Positions 1 through 7,701 of a stretch of DNA of 64,000 nt are shown here, piece after piece. The stretch spans positions 2,170,001 through 2,234,000 of the forward strand of contig NZ_CP032683.1 in assembly GCF_001304615.2 (NCBI RefSeq), given 5' to 3'. The stretch's first letter is position 1. Every line of letters begins with the position of its first letter. The notes under the pieces are model-generated. The model did no database searches, was not told the origin of the DNA, and saw only the letters and a program-made list of their open reading frames with translations. The stretch is from Methanosarcina flavescens (GTDB lineage: Archaea; Halobacteriota; Methanosarcinia; Methanosarcinales; Methanosarcinaceae). The position numbers and the translations under genes were made by a program.

Positions 1-263
1 ATTGCCACTTTGTACCCTTTATTTATTAGCCTCGGCAGATAAGTGTCAACTGCATGGTAGGGTATTCCTGCAAGCGGCATTCTCTTTCCGGACCTGTCTT
101 TTCCCCGGGCTGTAAGAGTGATTTCAAGTTCTTTTGCAATAGTTTTTGCATCTTCTCCGAATGATTCGTAAAAGTCTCCCATACGGAAGAAGATCAGGGT
201 GTCAGGATATGCTTGCTTGACTTCATAATACTGGCGCATTGCAGGGGTCAACGTTTCTTTCAT
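1..263 (-). CDS. mutS: DNA mismatch repair protein MutS, N-terminal part (cut by window edge)
   Basis: The reverse strand reads 87 codons from an ATG at 261-263 and runs off the left edge of the window. The translation begins MKETLTPAMRQYYEVKQAYP and continues through FFRMGDFYESFGEDA, the mismatch-contacting F-x-E region of MutS domain I; MPLAGIPYHA follows, as in bacterial-type MutS. By family knowledge the protein recognises mismatches and recruits MutL. Only the start of domain I is visible, so ATPase motifs cannot be checked. The gene is divergent from the zinc-ribbon gene at 495 and the two share the 264-494 spacer as promoter region. The family call is secure; completeness of the gene cannot be judged. 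Confidence 0.93.
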   Translation of the reverse strand, partial: MKETLTPAMRQYYEVKQAYPDTLIFFRMGDFYESFGEDAKTIAKELEITLTARGKDRSGKRMPLAGIPYHAVDTYLPRLINKGYKVA

Positions 264-439
264 TTTTTACTCACTGTAAGTCTTGAATGTTTCTGTGTAA
301 AGCTGTGAATTTTACAAAGAGTTCCGGGTATTTCAGGACTCCCTGAATACAGCCTTATCCTTATCAGGGTTCCCTGAAAAATAGTTAGTACCCTTTGGTA
401 CTTGATAGTTAGATGCTATATTTTTATTAAAATCATCCT

Positions 440-452
440 TCTTATATATATT
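440..452 (+). promoter_or_regulatory. TATA box for the zinc-ribbon gene
   Basis: The run cttatatatattta lies about 45 bases upstream of the proposed CTG start at 495. An archaeal start site 22-27 bases downstream would fall near 472-476, leaving a short leader that contains GGAGG at 483-487. This is inference from spacing only. Confidence 0.5.
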
Positions 453-494
453 TAACAATTCGGTATTGCAAGCCGTCTTGAAGGAGGATTTGCT

Positions 495-710
495 CTGGAA
501 AGGGAAAAACTCATTGAAGTTTGCCCTGTATGCGGAAACGCAGATTTATACTATGAAGTTGGCGGGTATGCAGGCACAGTTTACCACTGCAAGGAGTGCG
601 GGTATATAGGAGCTTTCGTTATTGAGGCTAATGAAGAGATGATCGAAAAAATTCGAGAGAAGTATAAACGTGAAAGAATAAGTGAAATGAGCAAAGATAA
701 ACAAGACTAA
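495..710 (+). CDS. small zinc-ribbon protein (71 aa), probable CTG start
   Basis: An open frame codes for a zinc-ribbon: CPVCG (Cys pair 1), then about 18 residues later CKECG (Cys pair 2) in YHCKECGYIGAF, followed by a charged, Lys/Arg-rich helix to the stop at 708-710. Two CxxC pairs imply one structural zinc. The frame has no ATG, GTG or TTG before the first zinc knuckle. A strong ribosome binding site GGAGG (483-487) is 7 bases ahead of an in-frame CTG at 495-497, which is the best candidate start; an in-frame ATT at 465 is the alternative. The frame is closed upstream by TAA at 453-455. Function is not recognised; such proteins resemble TFS-like or rubredoxin-like small zinc proteins of methanogens. 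Too small and too oddly started to be found by routine gene callers. Confidence 0.65.
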   Translation: MEREKLIEVCPVCGNADLYYEVGGYAGTVYHCKECGYIGAFVIEANEEMIEKIREKYKRERISEMSKDKQD

Positions 711-1028
711 TAATATTTATTGATATTTCATAGTAGTGAATATATTTTTCTAAATAACTTTACATCCTACTAAATTTTTATAATTCAATTGAGTGATCTT
801 TGGATTTCATATATTTTTTTAGAAAATGTAGATTGCTTTGTACCAGGAAGGATGCAATGTATGAAAAAAATTATTCAAAATTCTACATAAGGCTCCAAAA
901 TCATACTCGAGCGGTGATAAAACAATTAAATGTTTGAAATTTAACTGTGGGCTAAAAAGCCAATAATATCGAGAATAATGTAGGACAATGAGTAAAGAAG
1001 TGTTAAAAATAAGATCTAATAAAAATTT
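711..1028. other. AT-rich spacer without recognisable gene
   Basis: A spacer of about 320 bases between the zinc-ribbon gene and the 3' end of tRNA-Pro. No ORF with coding character, tRNA or clear repeat was seen. It receives transcripts from both sides (the zinc-ribbon gene and the minus-strand tRNA), so terminators may lie here, but none stands out beyond T-rich runs. Confidence 0.5.
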
Positions 1029-1106
1029 TGGTGGGGCCGCTGAGATTTGGACTCAGGTCGCAAGACCCCCAGTCTTGCAGGATGGACCAGGCTACCCTAC
1101 GGCCCC
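1029..1106 (-). tRNA. tRNA-Pro (anticodon GGG)
   Basis: Read on the minus strand, a full cloverleaf is visible: acceptor GGGGCCG pairs with CGGCCCC, anticodon stem CAAGA/TCTTG with 7-base loop CTGGGGG giving anticodon GGG, and a T arm containing GAGTCCAAATCTC. The discriminator is A at 1032, and CCA appears encoded at 1029-1031, so the gene body is 1032-1106. It decodes CCC/CCU proline codons. No intron. Confidence 0.93.
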
Positions 1107-1296
1107 ACAGGGTAGGTTATACTTCTCAATGGCAAATCTCTTTCTTTGTTTGCCTCGTCAACTATTGTAATCAAATATGTAGTATAAATGAGTATCGGTA
1201 GAAGAAAGTCAAGATATTCTCTTTAACCTTTCTTCAGTTATAATTCGGAATTTACAGATGTCACTATTTCTGGCTTTTCTAACATTACCTGCGCTG

Positions 1297-1881
1297 TCAA
1301 GGTTTTTGAAAATCAGCTTCTGAAGCCTTGCTCAGTATACTTTTTGCCCGCAGGACTCTCTGGATAATGGTAATGTGGGAAAATACGGCTATCAAAACTA
1401 GAGCCCAGCCAAGAAAACCTGAAAGCCCTCCCAGAGCCAGAATAATCATCCTTTCCGTGCGTTCGGCAACACCGACAGACAGTTTCCGGCAGCCTGCGGA
1501 TTCTGCGCGGGCACGGGTGTAGCTTACAAGGAAGGAGCCAATCAGGGCATAGCCTGCCCATAGCCAGACTTCTATTTGCAGGATTGGAGAGAGAACAAGC
1601 CTGCCGTTAACCGCACCTGCGATTATCCCCAGGAACACTATGCCATCAGAGTAACGATCGCAAACCGAATCAAGCACGCCCCCAAAAGGTGTGATCCGAT
1701 CTTTTGCCCTTGCGACTCCCCCGTCAAGAACATCGAAGATCCCGCTGAAAAGGATCAGAAGCCCTCCCGCAAAAGGTTTTCCCAGAGTGAATGCTGCTCC
1801 TGCAGCCACGCTAACGGCAAAACCCAGTAAAGTAAGGGTATTTGGAGACAAGGGAATCAGGCAGGCAAAGGGTATTATCAA
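1297..1881 (-). CDS. CDP-alcohol phosphatidyltransferase (archaetidylinositol-phosphate-synthase-like)
   Basis: A 194-residue membrane protein with the complete CDP-alcohol phosphotransferase signature: D-x2-DG-x2-AR-x8-G-x3-D-x3-D is seen as DVLDGGVARA then GGVLDSVCDRYSD. Several hydrophobic segments surround it (FGFAVSVAAGAAF-like at the N-terminus, ILLIFSGIFDV, WLWAGYALIGSFLV, IILALGGLSGFLGW). Family enzymes transfer a phospho-alcohol onto CDP-archaeol in the membrane during ether-lipid head-group synthesis; the short form fits archaetidylinositol phosphate synthase. The annotated start is TTG at 1879-1881, but the conserved reading continues upstream as FDELKNSARK back to an ATC at 1912-1914, closed by TAA just before it. 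Homologs begin at about that point, so the true N-terminus may lie 11 codons upstream at a non-canonical codon. Confidence 0.85.
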   Translation of the reverse strand: MIIPFACLIPLSPNTLTLLGFAVSVAAGAAFTLGKPFAGGLLILFSGIFDVLDGGVARAKDRITPFGGVLDSVCDRYSDGIVFLGIIAGAVNGRLVLSPILQIEVWLWAGYALIGSFLVSYTRARAESAGCRKLSVGVAERTERMIILALGGLSGFLGWALVLIAVFSHITIIQRVLRAKSILSKASEADFQKP

Positions 1882-1914
1882 TTTTCTTGCGCTGTTCTTG
1901 AGTTCGTCGAAGAT

Positions 1915-2321
1915 TTATATCCCATCCTTTTGCCGACTACATATATAGCTACTTATATAATGATGATATCGTTGAACATTAGCTTATCTTTTTTGGAAAA
2001 ATCTGTCAAGTTATTTTAATTTCCTTCTGAAGATTTCTCACAGTCCTAGAGACAATTCTCCGTACAGAATACATACTGGACAGTGAAAAAATCCCATCCA
2101 GACCGAGAGTTTTAGTAATTACCCTATATTACCCTACATGTTTCTGGTAGTTTTCCAACGATTTCTTATTAGAAAGAACCTTTAAGATTTCATATTAGAA
2201 GGAATGTTTAGTGATATTCTATCAAAAAGGTAGTTTCAATGACCATATTAAAGATATCTTTAAAAGATGCCTGTTAAGATAGAATAAGCTTCACTAGCTT
2301 AAAATGATATGGAGTTGAAAA
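1915..2321. other. divergent intergenic region, promoter area
   Basis: About 400 bases between divergent genes. It contains two imperfect direct repeats of the form cwTATTAGAArGAA (near 2166-2180 and 2190-2205) and several TATA-like stretches. No gene is apparent. It should hold promoters for both the phosphatidyltransferase and the Fe-S protein at 2322. Confidence 0.4.
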
Positions 2322-3470
2322 ATGGAAATAGTAGAAAAGCACAGGTCAAATTGTACGGAATGCGGACAATGTCTTGAAGTCTGTCCTCGCTACAATGACC
2401 TCTGCTTGCTTGGCCGGCTTTACAGTTACCTTGAGGGGAAAGCAGAGATTGATCCCAAGTCCCTGTTGCGTTGCCTGACCTGCGGGCTCTGTGTGGATGC
2501 CTGCCCCGAGACCCTGGGAATTAAAATGCTTATTTCTCCTGCCAGACAGAAATGGGCTAATGAAAACGGGCTTACCGACAGGCAGACGATGGTAGATCCC
2601 GAATCTAAAAACAACCTTTTCAGGAAAATTGCCGAGCTTGATGAAACCCCTATATATAAGAATAGCCCAGGCTCGGTAGTGTATTTTCCCGGTTGTGCAG
2701 GCACATATATCAACAAAATCATGGCGCAGTCTGCAGTTGCACTGCTGGAGAAAGCAGCAGTCGATTATACTGTCCTTAGCGGGGTTGAGTACTGTTGCGG
2801 AGCTGTGTCCGCAGGCGCAGGCGATCCTGGACCTATGCGCAGAAACGGACAGCGCAATATTGAGGAAATTAGAAAAAGAGGAGCGAAAATTCTTATTACT
2901 GCCTGTCCAGGCTGCTTTAAAGCGTTTAAAGATATCTATCCGAGAATGTTTGATAAACTTGATTTTCAGGTGCTGCACGTTTCCCAGTACCTTGAACTTC
3001 TGGTAAGAGAAGGAAAACTTATTCCTGAAACTGTCCTCAAGCATAGAGTCTTTTATCACGATCCCTGCCATCTGACCAGGGCAATGGGCGTATACCAGGA
3101 AGCGAGAGATGTGCTTGAGAGTATACAGGGTACCGAACTTGCCAACGAAACCACGGAAAATTCAGCCTGCTGCGGTTTCGGAGGTGGGGTAAGGGTCAAT
3201 TACCCATCCGAATCGCTAGATATAGCTTCCGATCGCTACAGGGCTGCTGAAAAATTGGGCTGCGATGTAATTATCACAAACTGTGGGGGCTGCATGCAGA
3301 ATCTTATTGAAGCCGGGAAGGGTGAAAAAATAAAAGTTTTCGACCTTGCAGAATATCTTTCCCTCGCCTGTGGAATAAAAATTGAGAGGGAAGATACAAG
3401 AATGCTTGAACTCATCAACAAAGCTTACAGACTCTGCATTTCAGGATACGGGAAATCTGACGATTTATAA
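2322..3470 (+). CDS. HdrD/GlpC-like iron-sulfur protein with two CCG domains
   Basis: A 382-residue soluble protein. Residues 9-30 and 50-61 hold two ferredoxin-type motifs (CTECGQCLEVCP and CLTCGLCVDACP), predicting two 4Fe-4S clusters. Two cysteine-rich CCG domains follow: PGCAG...EYCCGA near 125-165 and DPCHL...SACCGFGGG...NCGGCM near 245-325. In heterodisulfide reductase subunit D such CCG domains bind the noncubane clusters that cleave CoM-S-S-CoB. Length (382 against roughly 410 for HdrD) and the absence of an adjacent hdrE make this a paralog, better described as an electron-transfer or disulfide-reductase-like (Fe-S)-binding protein. It precedes the methylamine operon but is separated by about 840 bases with a separate promoter, so it is probably a single-gene unit. 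Start ATG 2322 follows GGAG. Confidence 0.8.
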   Translation: MEIVEKHRSNCTECGQCLEVCPRYNDLCLLGRLYSYLEGKAEIDPKSLLRCLTCGLCVDACPETLGIKMLISPARQKWANENGLTDRQTMVDPESKNNLFRKIAELDETPIYKNSPGSVVYFPGCAGTYINKIMAQSAVALLEKAAVDYTVLSGVEYCCGAVSAGAGDPGPMRRNGQRNIEEIRKRGAKILITACPGCFKAFKDIYPRMFDKLDFQVLHVSQYLELLVREGKLIPETVLKHRVFYHDPCHLTRAMGVYQEARDVLESIQGTELANETTENSACCGFGGGVRVNYPSESLDIASDRYRAAEKLGCDVIITNCGGCMQNLIEAGKGEKIKVFDLAEYLSLACGIKIEREDTRMLELINKAYRLCISGYGKSDDL

Positions 3471-3990
3471 CGGAAAGTTTATGATTTGTGCTTACATCTG
3501 TACCGCGTAATCTGTATTTTGCTGCCCGCACCCTGTTATCCATATTCTTTATTCTTTATAAGATATCGTGATCTGAGAAATGTATATATATTTTTTCATT
3601 TTTAGGAAATTTCAATTAGTAGCATAAAATAATTGAAAAATTAAATATGCCTTATCAAAAAAATGAACTTCAAGATTTCTCTTAAAATATATAAATAAAG
3701 ACAAAATCAAATTAGAATCAAAACTAGCAGTTATCGCCTTGTTTATCCTTCATAATGTTTGGAGATTAACAGGATGCCAATAATTTATTTACAATTAATT
3801 CTTGATTTATTGTGTATATTTTTTATAAAGTTCCTATTTTGGATTTACTTAAGGAGTTTTATAAAAATCCAGTTTGAATATCTAATATTTATATTTTTTG
3901 GTAATCTCATTTTGATTTCTTCCTCAATATACTTATAAAATGTGCAATACCGAAAAATATATATACATCCCCTAATTTTGATTCAATTTT

Positions 3991-4008
3991 TTTAAAAAAA
4001 TATATATA
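3991..4008 (+). promoter_or_regulatory. TATA box of the mtbC-mttB-mttC operon
   Basis: The sequence tttaaaaaaatatatata is the strongest BRE/TATA-like element in the spacer. Start of transcription would be expected near 4030, giving a leader of about 280 bases to the mtbC start at 4314. Confidence 0.5.
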
Positions 4009-4118
4009 GGGGAAAAGTTACCTGTTTATTGAGACATCTATAAGATGAGTGATCAGACGGGATTAAGGTGGCACAAAAACGCTACACTGTTAAAATGCTC
4101 ATTAATCCCTGTCAGCAT

Positions 4119-4139
4119 AATCATGAATTCTTCATGATT
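4119..4139 (+). promoter_or_regulatory. perfect inverted repeat in the mtbC leader
   Basis: AATCATGAA (4119-4127) and TTCATGATT (4131-4139) form a perfect 9-bp inverted repeat around TTC. It could be a binding site for a dimeric regulator or an RNA hairpin. The core ATCATG recurs in the next repeat (4158-4181) and again near 4252-4264. Confidence 0.6.
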
Positions 4140-4157
4140 TCATTGTCTCGCTTATGG

Positions 4158-4181
4158 TATCATGGTTTCCCACCCATGATA
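4158..4181 (+). promoter_or_regulatory. second inverted repeat with the same ATCATG core
   Basis: TATCATGG (4158-4165) and CCATGATA (4174-4181) form a perfect 8-bp stem around an 8-base loop. Together with the 4119-4139 repeat it makes a pair of related palindromes 19 bases apart, both inside the predicted transcript. Confidence 0.55.
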
Positions 4182-4313
4182 ATCGTGAGTATCTTCCTGT
4201 ATATTTCATTGTTTCATTCTGTGGCATAAGCTTACGGCTTAAATATCACATATGATCATGATATTCAGGAAGAAGTGTCTTTAAAATTTAAAAATTAAAA
4301 CGGAGGATGCAAT

Positions 4314-4955
4314 ATTAGCAAAGAAGAATTGCTTCAGGAACTTGCAGATGCTATAATTTCCTGCAAGAAAGATACAGTACTCGCTGCTGTTGAAAAAGCT
4401 AAAGGAGAACTGGAGCCTTCCGAAATAATTGAAAAAGGGCTCGCTGCAGGTATGAATGAGGTAGGTATCCTTTTTGAGAGAGGAAAACTTTTCCTTCCAC
4501 ATGTAATGATGGCCGCCGATGCAATGACTGCAGGAGTTGAAGTTCTTAAGGATCTTATGCCTGAAGGGGCTTCCGGCTCAAAGCTCGGTGTTATTGTGAA
4601 CGGTACCGTAGAGGGAGATGTGCACGACATTGGAAAATCAATCGTGTCCACAATGCTCCAGTCTGCTGGTTTTGAGGTGTATGATATCGGACGTGACGTT
4701 CCAACCAGGAATTTTATTGAGAAGGCAAAGGAAGTCAATGCTGATATGATTGGAATCTCCGCCCTTATGACCACAACTCTTCAGGGACAGAGGGACGTAA
4801 TCGAGCTCCTCAAGGAAGAAGGGCTCAGGGACAAAATAAAAGTCATGGTCGGTGGCGCACCTGCAACCCAGGCATGGGCCGACAAGATTGGTGCTGACTG
4901 CTATGCCGAAAACGCAAGTGAGGCAGTGGCAAAGGCAAAAGAGCTGCTGGCTTAA
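4314..4955 (+). CDS. mtbC: dimethylamine corrinoid protein MtbC, apparent ATT start
   Basis: A cobalamin-binding methyl-carrier protein. The N-terminal helical B12-binding-2 cap (about residues 1-85) is followed by a Rossmann corrinoid domain with the cobalt-ligand motif D-x-H-x-x-G in EGDVHDIGKSIV and the GG motif in MVGGAPATQAWAD. By homology it accepts a methyl group from dimethylamine methyltransferase MtbB and passes it to MtbA and CoM. It is first in the operon, 25 bases before mttB, matching the order mtbC-mttB-mttC known from M. barkeri. The reading frame has no ATG/GTG at the right place. GGAGG (4302-4306) sits 7 bases ahead of ATT (4314-4316), and starting there gives 213 residues beginning (M)SKEELLQEL, the usual length of this family. 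The TTG at 4329 would remove five conserved residues and lies too far from the ribosome site. Assignment as MtbC and not MttC rests on operon order and on remembered sequence. Confidence 0.88.
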   Translation: MSKEELLQELADAIISCKKDTVLAAVEKAKGELEPSEIIEKGLAAGMNEVGILFERGKLFLPHVMMAADAMTAGVEVLKDLMPEGASGSKLGVIVNGTVEGDVHDIGKSIVSTMLQSAGFEVYDIGRDVPTRNFIEKAKEVNADMIGISALMTTTLQGQRDVIELLKEEGLRDKIKVMVGGAPATQAWADKIGADCYAENASEAVAKAKELLA

Positions 4956-4980
4956 ATTATTCTTATTCGGAGGCTAAAAA

Positions 4981-6468
4981 GTGGCAAAAAATAATGCAGT
5001 TGCAGGATTTAATGCACTTAATGGTGTAGAATTAAACCTTTTTACTAATGACGAACTTAAGGCAATTCACTATGCAACCATGGAAGTTCTGATGAACCCA
5101 GGTGTTCAGGTTTCTGATCCCGAAGCAAGGCAGATCTTCAAAGAAAATGGCTGCGAAGTCGACGAGAAAACCAACGTTGTAAAAATCCCTGAATATCTTG
5201 TAAGAAAAGCTCTTCAGCTTGCGCCTTCCAGATTTGTCCTCTGGGGCCGCGATAAAAAGAACAATACTGTCCAGGAATGTGGTGGTAAAGTGCACTGGAC
5301 CTGTTTCGGTACCGGTGTCAAGGTCTGCAAATACCAGGACGGCAAGTATGTAACAGTTGACTCCGTTGAGCAGGACATTGCAGATATCGCAAAACTCTGC
5401 GACTGGGCAGAGAACATTGACTACTTCTCACTACCAGTTTCTGCAAGGGACGTTGCAGGCCAGGGTGCACAGGATGTCCACGAAACCCTCACACCACTTG
5501 CAAACACCTCTAAACACTATCATCACATCGACCCCGTCGGCGAAAACGTCGAATATTACTGGGACATTGTAAAAGCATACTATGGCGGTGACGAAGAAGA
5601 GGCAAGGAAAAAACCGATTTTCTCCATGCTGCTCTGTCCGACCAGCCCGCTCGAACTCAGTGTCAATGCCTGCCAGGTTATTATTAAAGGCGCCCGTCTC
5701 GGAATTCCGGTTAACGTTCTGAGTATGGCAATGTCAGGCGGATCTTCTCCTGTTTATCTTGCAGGCACTCTTGTAACCCACAATGCCGAAGTGCTTTCAG
5801 GAATTGTGCTTGCCCAGTTGACTGTTCCAGGAAGCAAAGTCTGGTATGGAAGTTCCACAACTACCTTTGACCTGAAAAAAGGAACTGCTCCTGTCGGATC
5901 TCCTGAACTCGGCTTGATAAGCGGCGCTGTCGCGAAACTTGCCCAGTTCTATGGCCTACCCTCCTTTGTGGCAGGTTCCTAGTCTGATGCGAAGATCCCG
6001 GACAACCAGGCAGGACACGAAAAAACCATAACCACCCTCCTTCCAGCCCTTGCAGGAGCAAACACTATCTACGGAGCCGGAATGCTTGAGCTTGGAATGA
6101 CCTTCTCAATGGAGCAGCTGGTAATTGACAATGATATTATCAGTATGGTCAAGAAGGCTATGCAAGGAATTCCTGTCTCAGAAGAAACGTTGTCAGTGGA
6201 ATCCATCCAGAAAGTAGGCATCGGAAACAATTTCCTTGCCCTCAAACAGACCAGGCAGCTTATAGACTATCCTTCCAGCCCAATGCTCATTGACAGACGC
6301 ATGTATGGAGATTGGGCAGCAGCAGGCTCAAAAGATCTTGCAGCAGTTGCGCATGAAAAAGTAGAGGACATTCTTAAGAACCACCAGGTAAAACCAATTG
6401 ATGCAGATATCCTCAAGGATATGCAGGCTGTCGTGGACAGGGCTGATAAAGCCTTCAGAGGTATGTAA
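4981..6468 (+). CDS. mttB: trimethylamine methyltransferase MttB, pyrrolysine-containing
   Basis: MttB transfers a methyl group from trimethylamine to the Co(I) corrinoid of MttC, the entry step of TMA methanogenesis. The frame opens with GTG at 4981 after GGAGG and is interrupted by a single TAG at codon 334 (5980-5982), then continues in frame with [14 protein letters not shown] to the TAA at 6466-6468. Read through, the product is 495 residues, the exact family length, and the amber codon falls at the position of the catalytic pyrrolysine of M. barkeri MttB. Sequence on both sides of the TAG is equally conserved in character, so this is recoding and not decay. It lies 25 bases after mtbC and 25 before mttC, so the three genes are one operon. 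A standard gene caller will split it into a 333-codon gene and a 128-codon fragment starting at 6082. Confidence 0.97.
5980..5982 (+). other. in-frame amber codon read as pyrrolysine (Pyl334 of MttB)
   Basis: TAG inside mttB with uninterrupted coding on both sides. In MttB, Pyl is thought to bind and orient the methylamine for attack by Co(I). No equally close alternative stop follows, so termination here would yield a protein lacking its last third. Confidence 0.96.
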
Positions 6469-6493
6469 AGACAGGATATCAGGAGATCTAAAA

Positions 6494-7147
6494 ATGGCAA
6501 GCAAAGAAGAAATCATTGCAAAAGCAAAAGAAGCGATTACCGAGTTCGACGAGGAAATGGCGGCTGAAGTCGCAGAAGAAGCCCTTGCTGCAGGGATTGA
6601 TCCTGTAGAGCTTATTGAAAAAGGATATACTGCAGGCATGGAAGAAGTAGGGGAACAGTTCGAACAGGGATCTCTTTTCCTGCCACATGTGATTGCAGCC
6701 GCAGAGGCGATGAAAGCAGGAATAAATATCATTACACCGGAAATGGAGAAGCGTAAGTCCGAGACAAAGAACCTTGGAACTGTTGTTATCGGAACCATAG
6801 AAGGTGACATTCACTCCATTGGAAAGGACATCGTAGCCTCCATGCTCAACATTGCAGGTTTCAAAGTTGTGGATCTTGGAAGGGATGTCCCGATTAAGAC
6901 CTTCGTCGAAAAAGCAAAGGAGCTCAAACCCCAGGTTGTCGCATCCTCCGCACTTATGACAACCACAATGGTCAACCAGATCCAGATTGAAGAACAGCTG
7001 AAAGAAGCAGGCATCCGCGATCAGGTTAAAACCATGGTAGGAGGTGCTCCAGTTACCCAGGACTGGGCAGACAAGATCGGTGCAGACATCTACGGTGAAA
7101 GCGCTAACGATGCAGTCGCTAAGGTAAAAGCAGCCCTGAAGGTCTAA
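6494..7147 (+). CDS. mttC: trimethylamine corrinoid protein MttC
   Basis: A 217-residue corrinoid protein, the methyl acceptor of MttB. The helical cap (residues about 1-88, with PVELIEKGYTAGMEEVGEQF) precedes the B12 domain carrying D-x-H-x-x-G in EGDIHSIGKDIV and GG in MVGGAPVTQDWAD; His of DIHSIG is the expected lower cobalt ligand. It is clearly paralogous to MtbC at 4314 (same cap, same motifs) but differs throughout, as expected for DMA versus TMA specificity. ATG at 6494 follows AGGAGAT at good spacing, 25 bases after the mttB stop. A hairpin (7157-7218) follows directly, and beyond it only a remnant of the permease gene remains. Confidence 0.94.
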   Translation: MASKEEIIAKAKEAITEFDEEMAAEVAEEALAAGIDPVELIEKGYTAGMEEVGEQFEQGSLFLPHVIAAAEAMKAGINIITPEMEKRKSETKNLGTVVIGTIEGDIHSIGKDIVASMLNIAGFKVVDLGRDVPIKTFVEKAKELKPQVVASSALMTTTMVNQIQIEEQLKEAGIRDQVKTMVGGAPVTQDWADKIGADIYGESANDAVAKVKAALKV

Positions 7148-7156
7148 TAATCAAAA

Positions 7157-7218
7157 GAGCAGGCAGTTCCGGGAATTTGTGGTAGGTTATATAGACCCGG
7201 TTCCCGGCACACCTGCTC
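7157..7218 (+). terminator. two-part hairpin downstream of mttC
   Basis: GAGCAGG (7157-7163) pairs with CCTGCTC (7212-7218), and inside it CCGGGAA (7169-7175) pairs with TTCCCGG (7201-7207), giving a long GC-rich stem in an AT-rich spacer. No T-run follows, so it is as likely a 3'-end protector or processing element that lowers expression of the following permease gene as a terminator. Confidence 0.6.
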
Positions 7219-7266
7219 AATAGCTCTGATAAAAGAAGGAGTGAGCACGGATCGGAAGACTTTGAA

Positions 7267-7371
7267 ATGCATGAAAGTAAAAGGAAAATCAGTAAAGGGT
7301 ATATGTGTATCCTCTTTTGTGCGATATTCTGGGCATCTGGTATTTGCCTGTCACTGTTGTCTGGGTACTGA
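7267..7371 (+). pseudogene. remnant of the methylamine permease gene mttP
   Basis: A 34-codon frame from ATG 7267 to TGA 7369-7371 reads MHESKRKISKGYMCILFCAI and continues with FWASGICLSLLSGY. This looks like the N-terminus and first membrane helix of an EamA-type permease, the family of MttP, in the position mttP occupies after mttC in other Methanosarcina. A full permease should have about 300-350 residues; nothing resembling the remaining helices follows before the MITE at 7526. The gene therefore appears truncated by deletion. Transport of trimethylamine would need another copy elsewhere in the genome. The identification rests on position and a short match in character, so confidence is moderate. 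Confidence 0.55.
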
Positions 7372-7525
7372 ACCCATTTGATCGAATTGATTTTGATAGA
7401 ATTTCTACAAGGTAGATATTTATTTTATTTAAATTAGAGAGTTACGGGGGAGGTTTAAAAAAATTCAAAAGATGTGTATAAAACGATTATAAAAAACATT
7501 ATATCATAAAAAAGATTTGATTTAA

Positions 7526-7645
7526 GGCTCTGTAGAAATCCTCTGAAATAACCAATCTTAACAAATTAAAACTGAATTGTCTGATTCAATTTTGCTGAGA
7601 AATTTAAGTCTATTAATGACGATTAAGTAGTTTTTCTACAGAACC
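7526..7645 (+). mobile_element. 120-bp MITE with ends of the IS at 22582 and 44481
   Basis: Begins GGCTCTGTAGAAATCCT and ends with TTTTTCTACAGAACC, imperfect inverted ends matching the IS termini. The interior does not code and is closely related over its whole length to the 120-bp element at 23598-23717. No 8-bp target duplication is visible (TGATTTAA left, AAATTAAC right), so this copy is old or the locus has been rearranged, perhaps together with the loss of mttP. Confidence 0.85.
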
Positions 7646-7701
7646 AAATTAACATCAGTACATTATTCTACTTTTTTAATTCTTGCTTCAGAATCCTGTT
7701 T

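Larger units (their letters stand above)
3471..4313. other. long regulatory region and leader upstream of mtbC
   Basis: About 840 bases without a gene. The left part is very AT-rich. From 4020 on the base composition rises and the sequence has structured elements (see separate entries), consistent with a transcribed leader of roughly 280 bases ahead of mtbC. Long untranslated leaders are known for methyltransferase operons of Methanosarcina; the details here are inference. Confidence 0.55.

Noticed and set aside
2346-3071. Minus-strand 241-codon ORF inside the Fe-S protein gene
   Set aside because: The plus strand encodes a complete motif-rich protein; this frame is its shadow.
6082-6468. 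Separate 128-codon gene
   Set aside because: It is the C-terminal part of mttB after the pyrrolysine codon.
7526-7645. MITE as the direct cause of mttP truncation by insertion
   Set aside because: The permease frame ends at 7371, about 150 bases before the element, and the DNA between shows no permease sequence, so simple insertion does not explain it.
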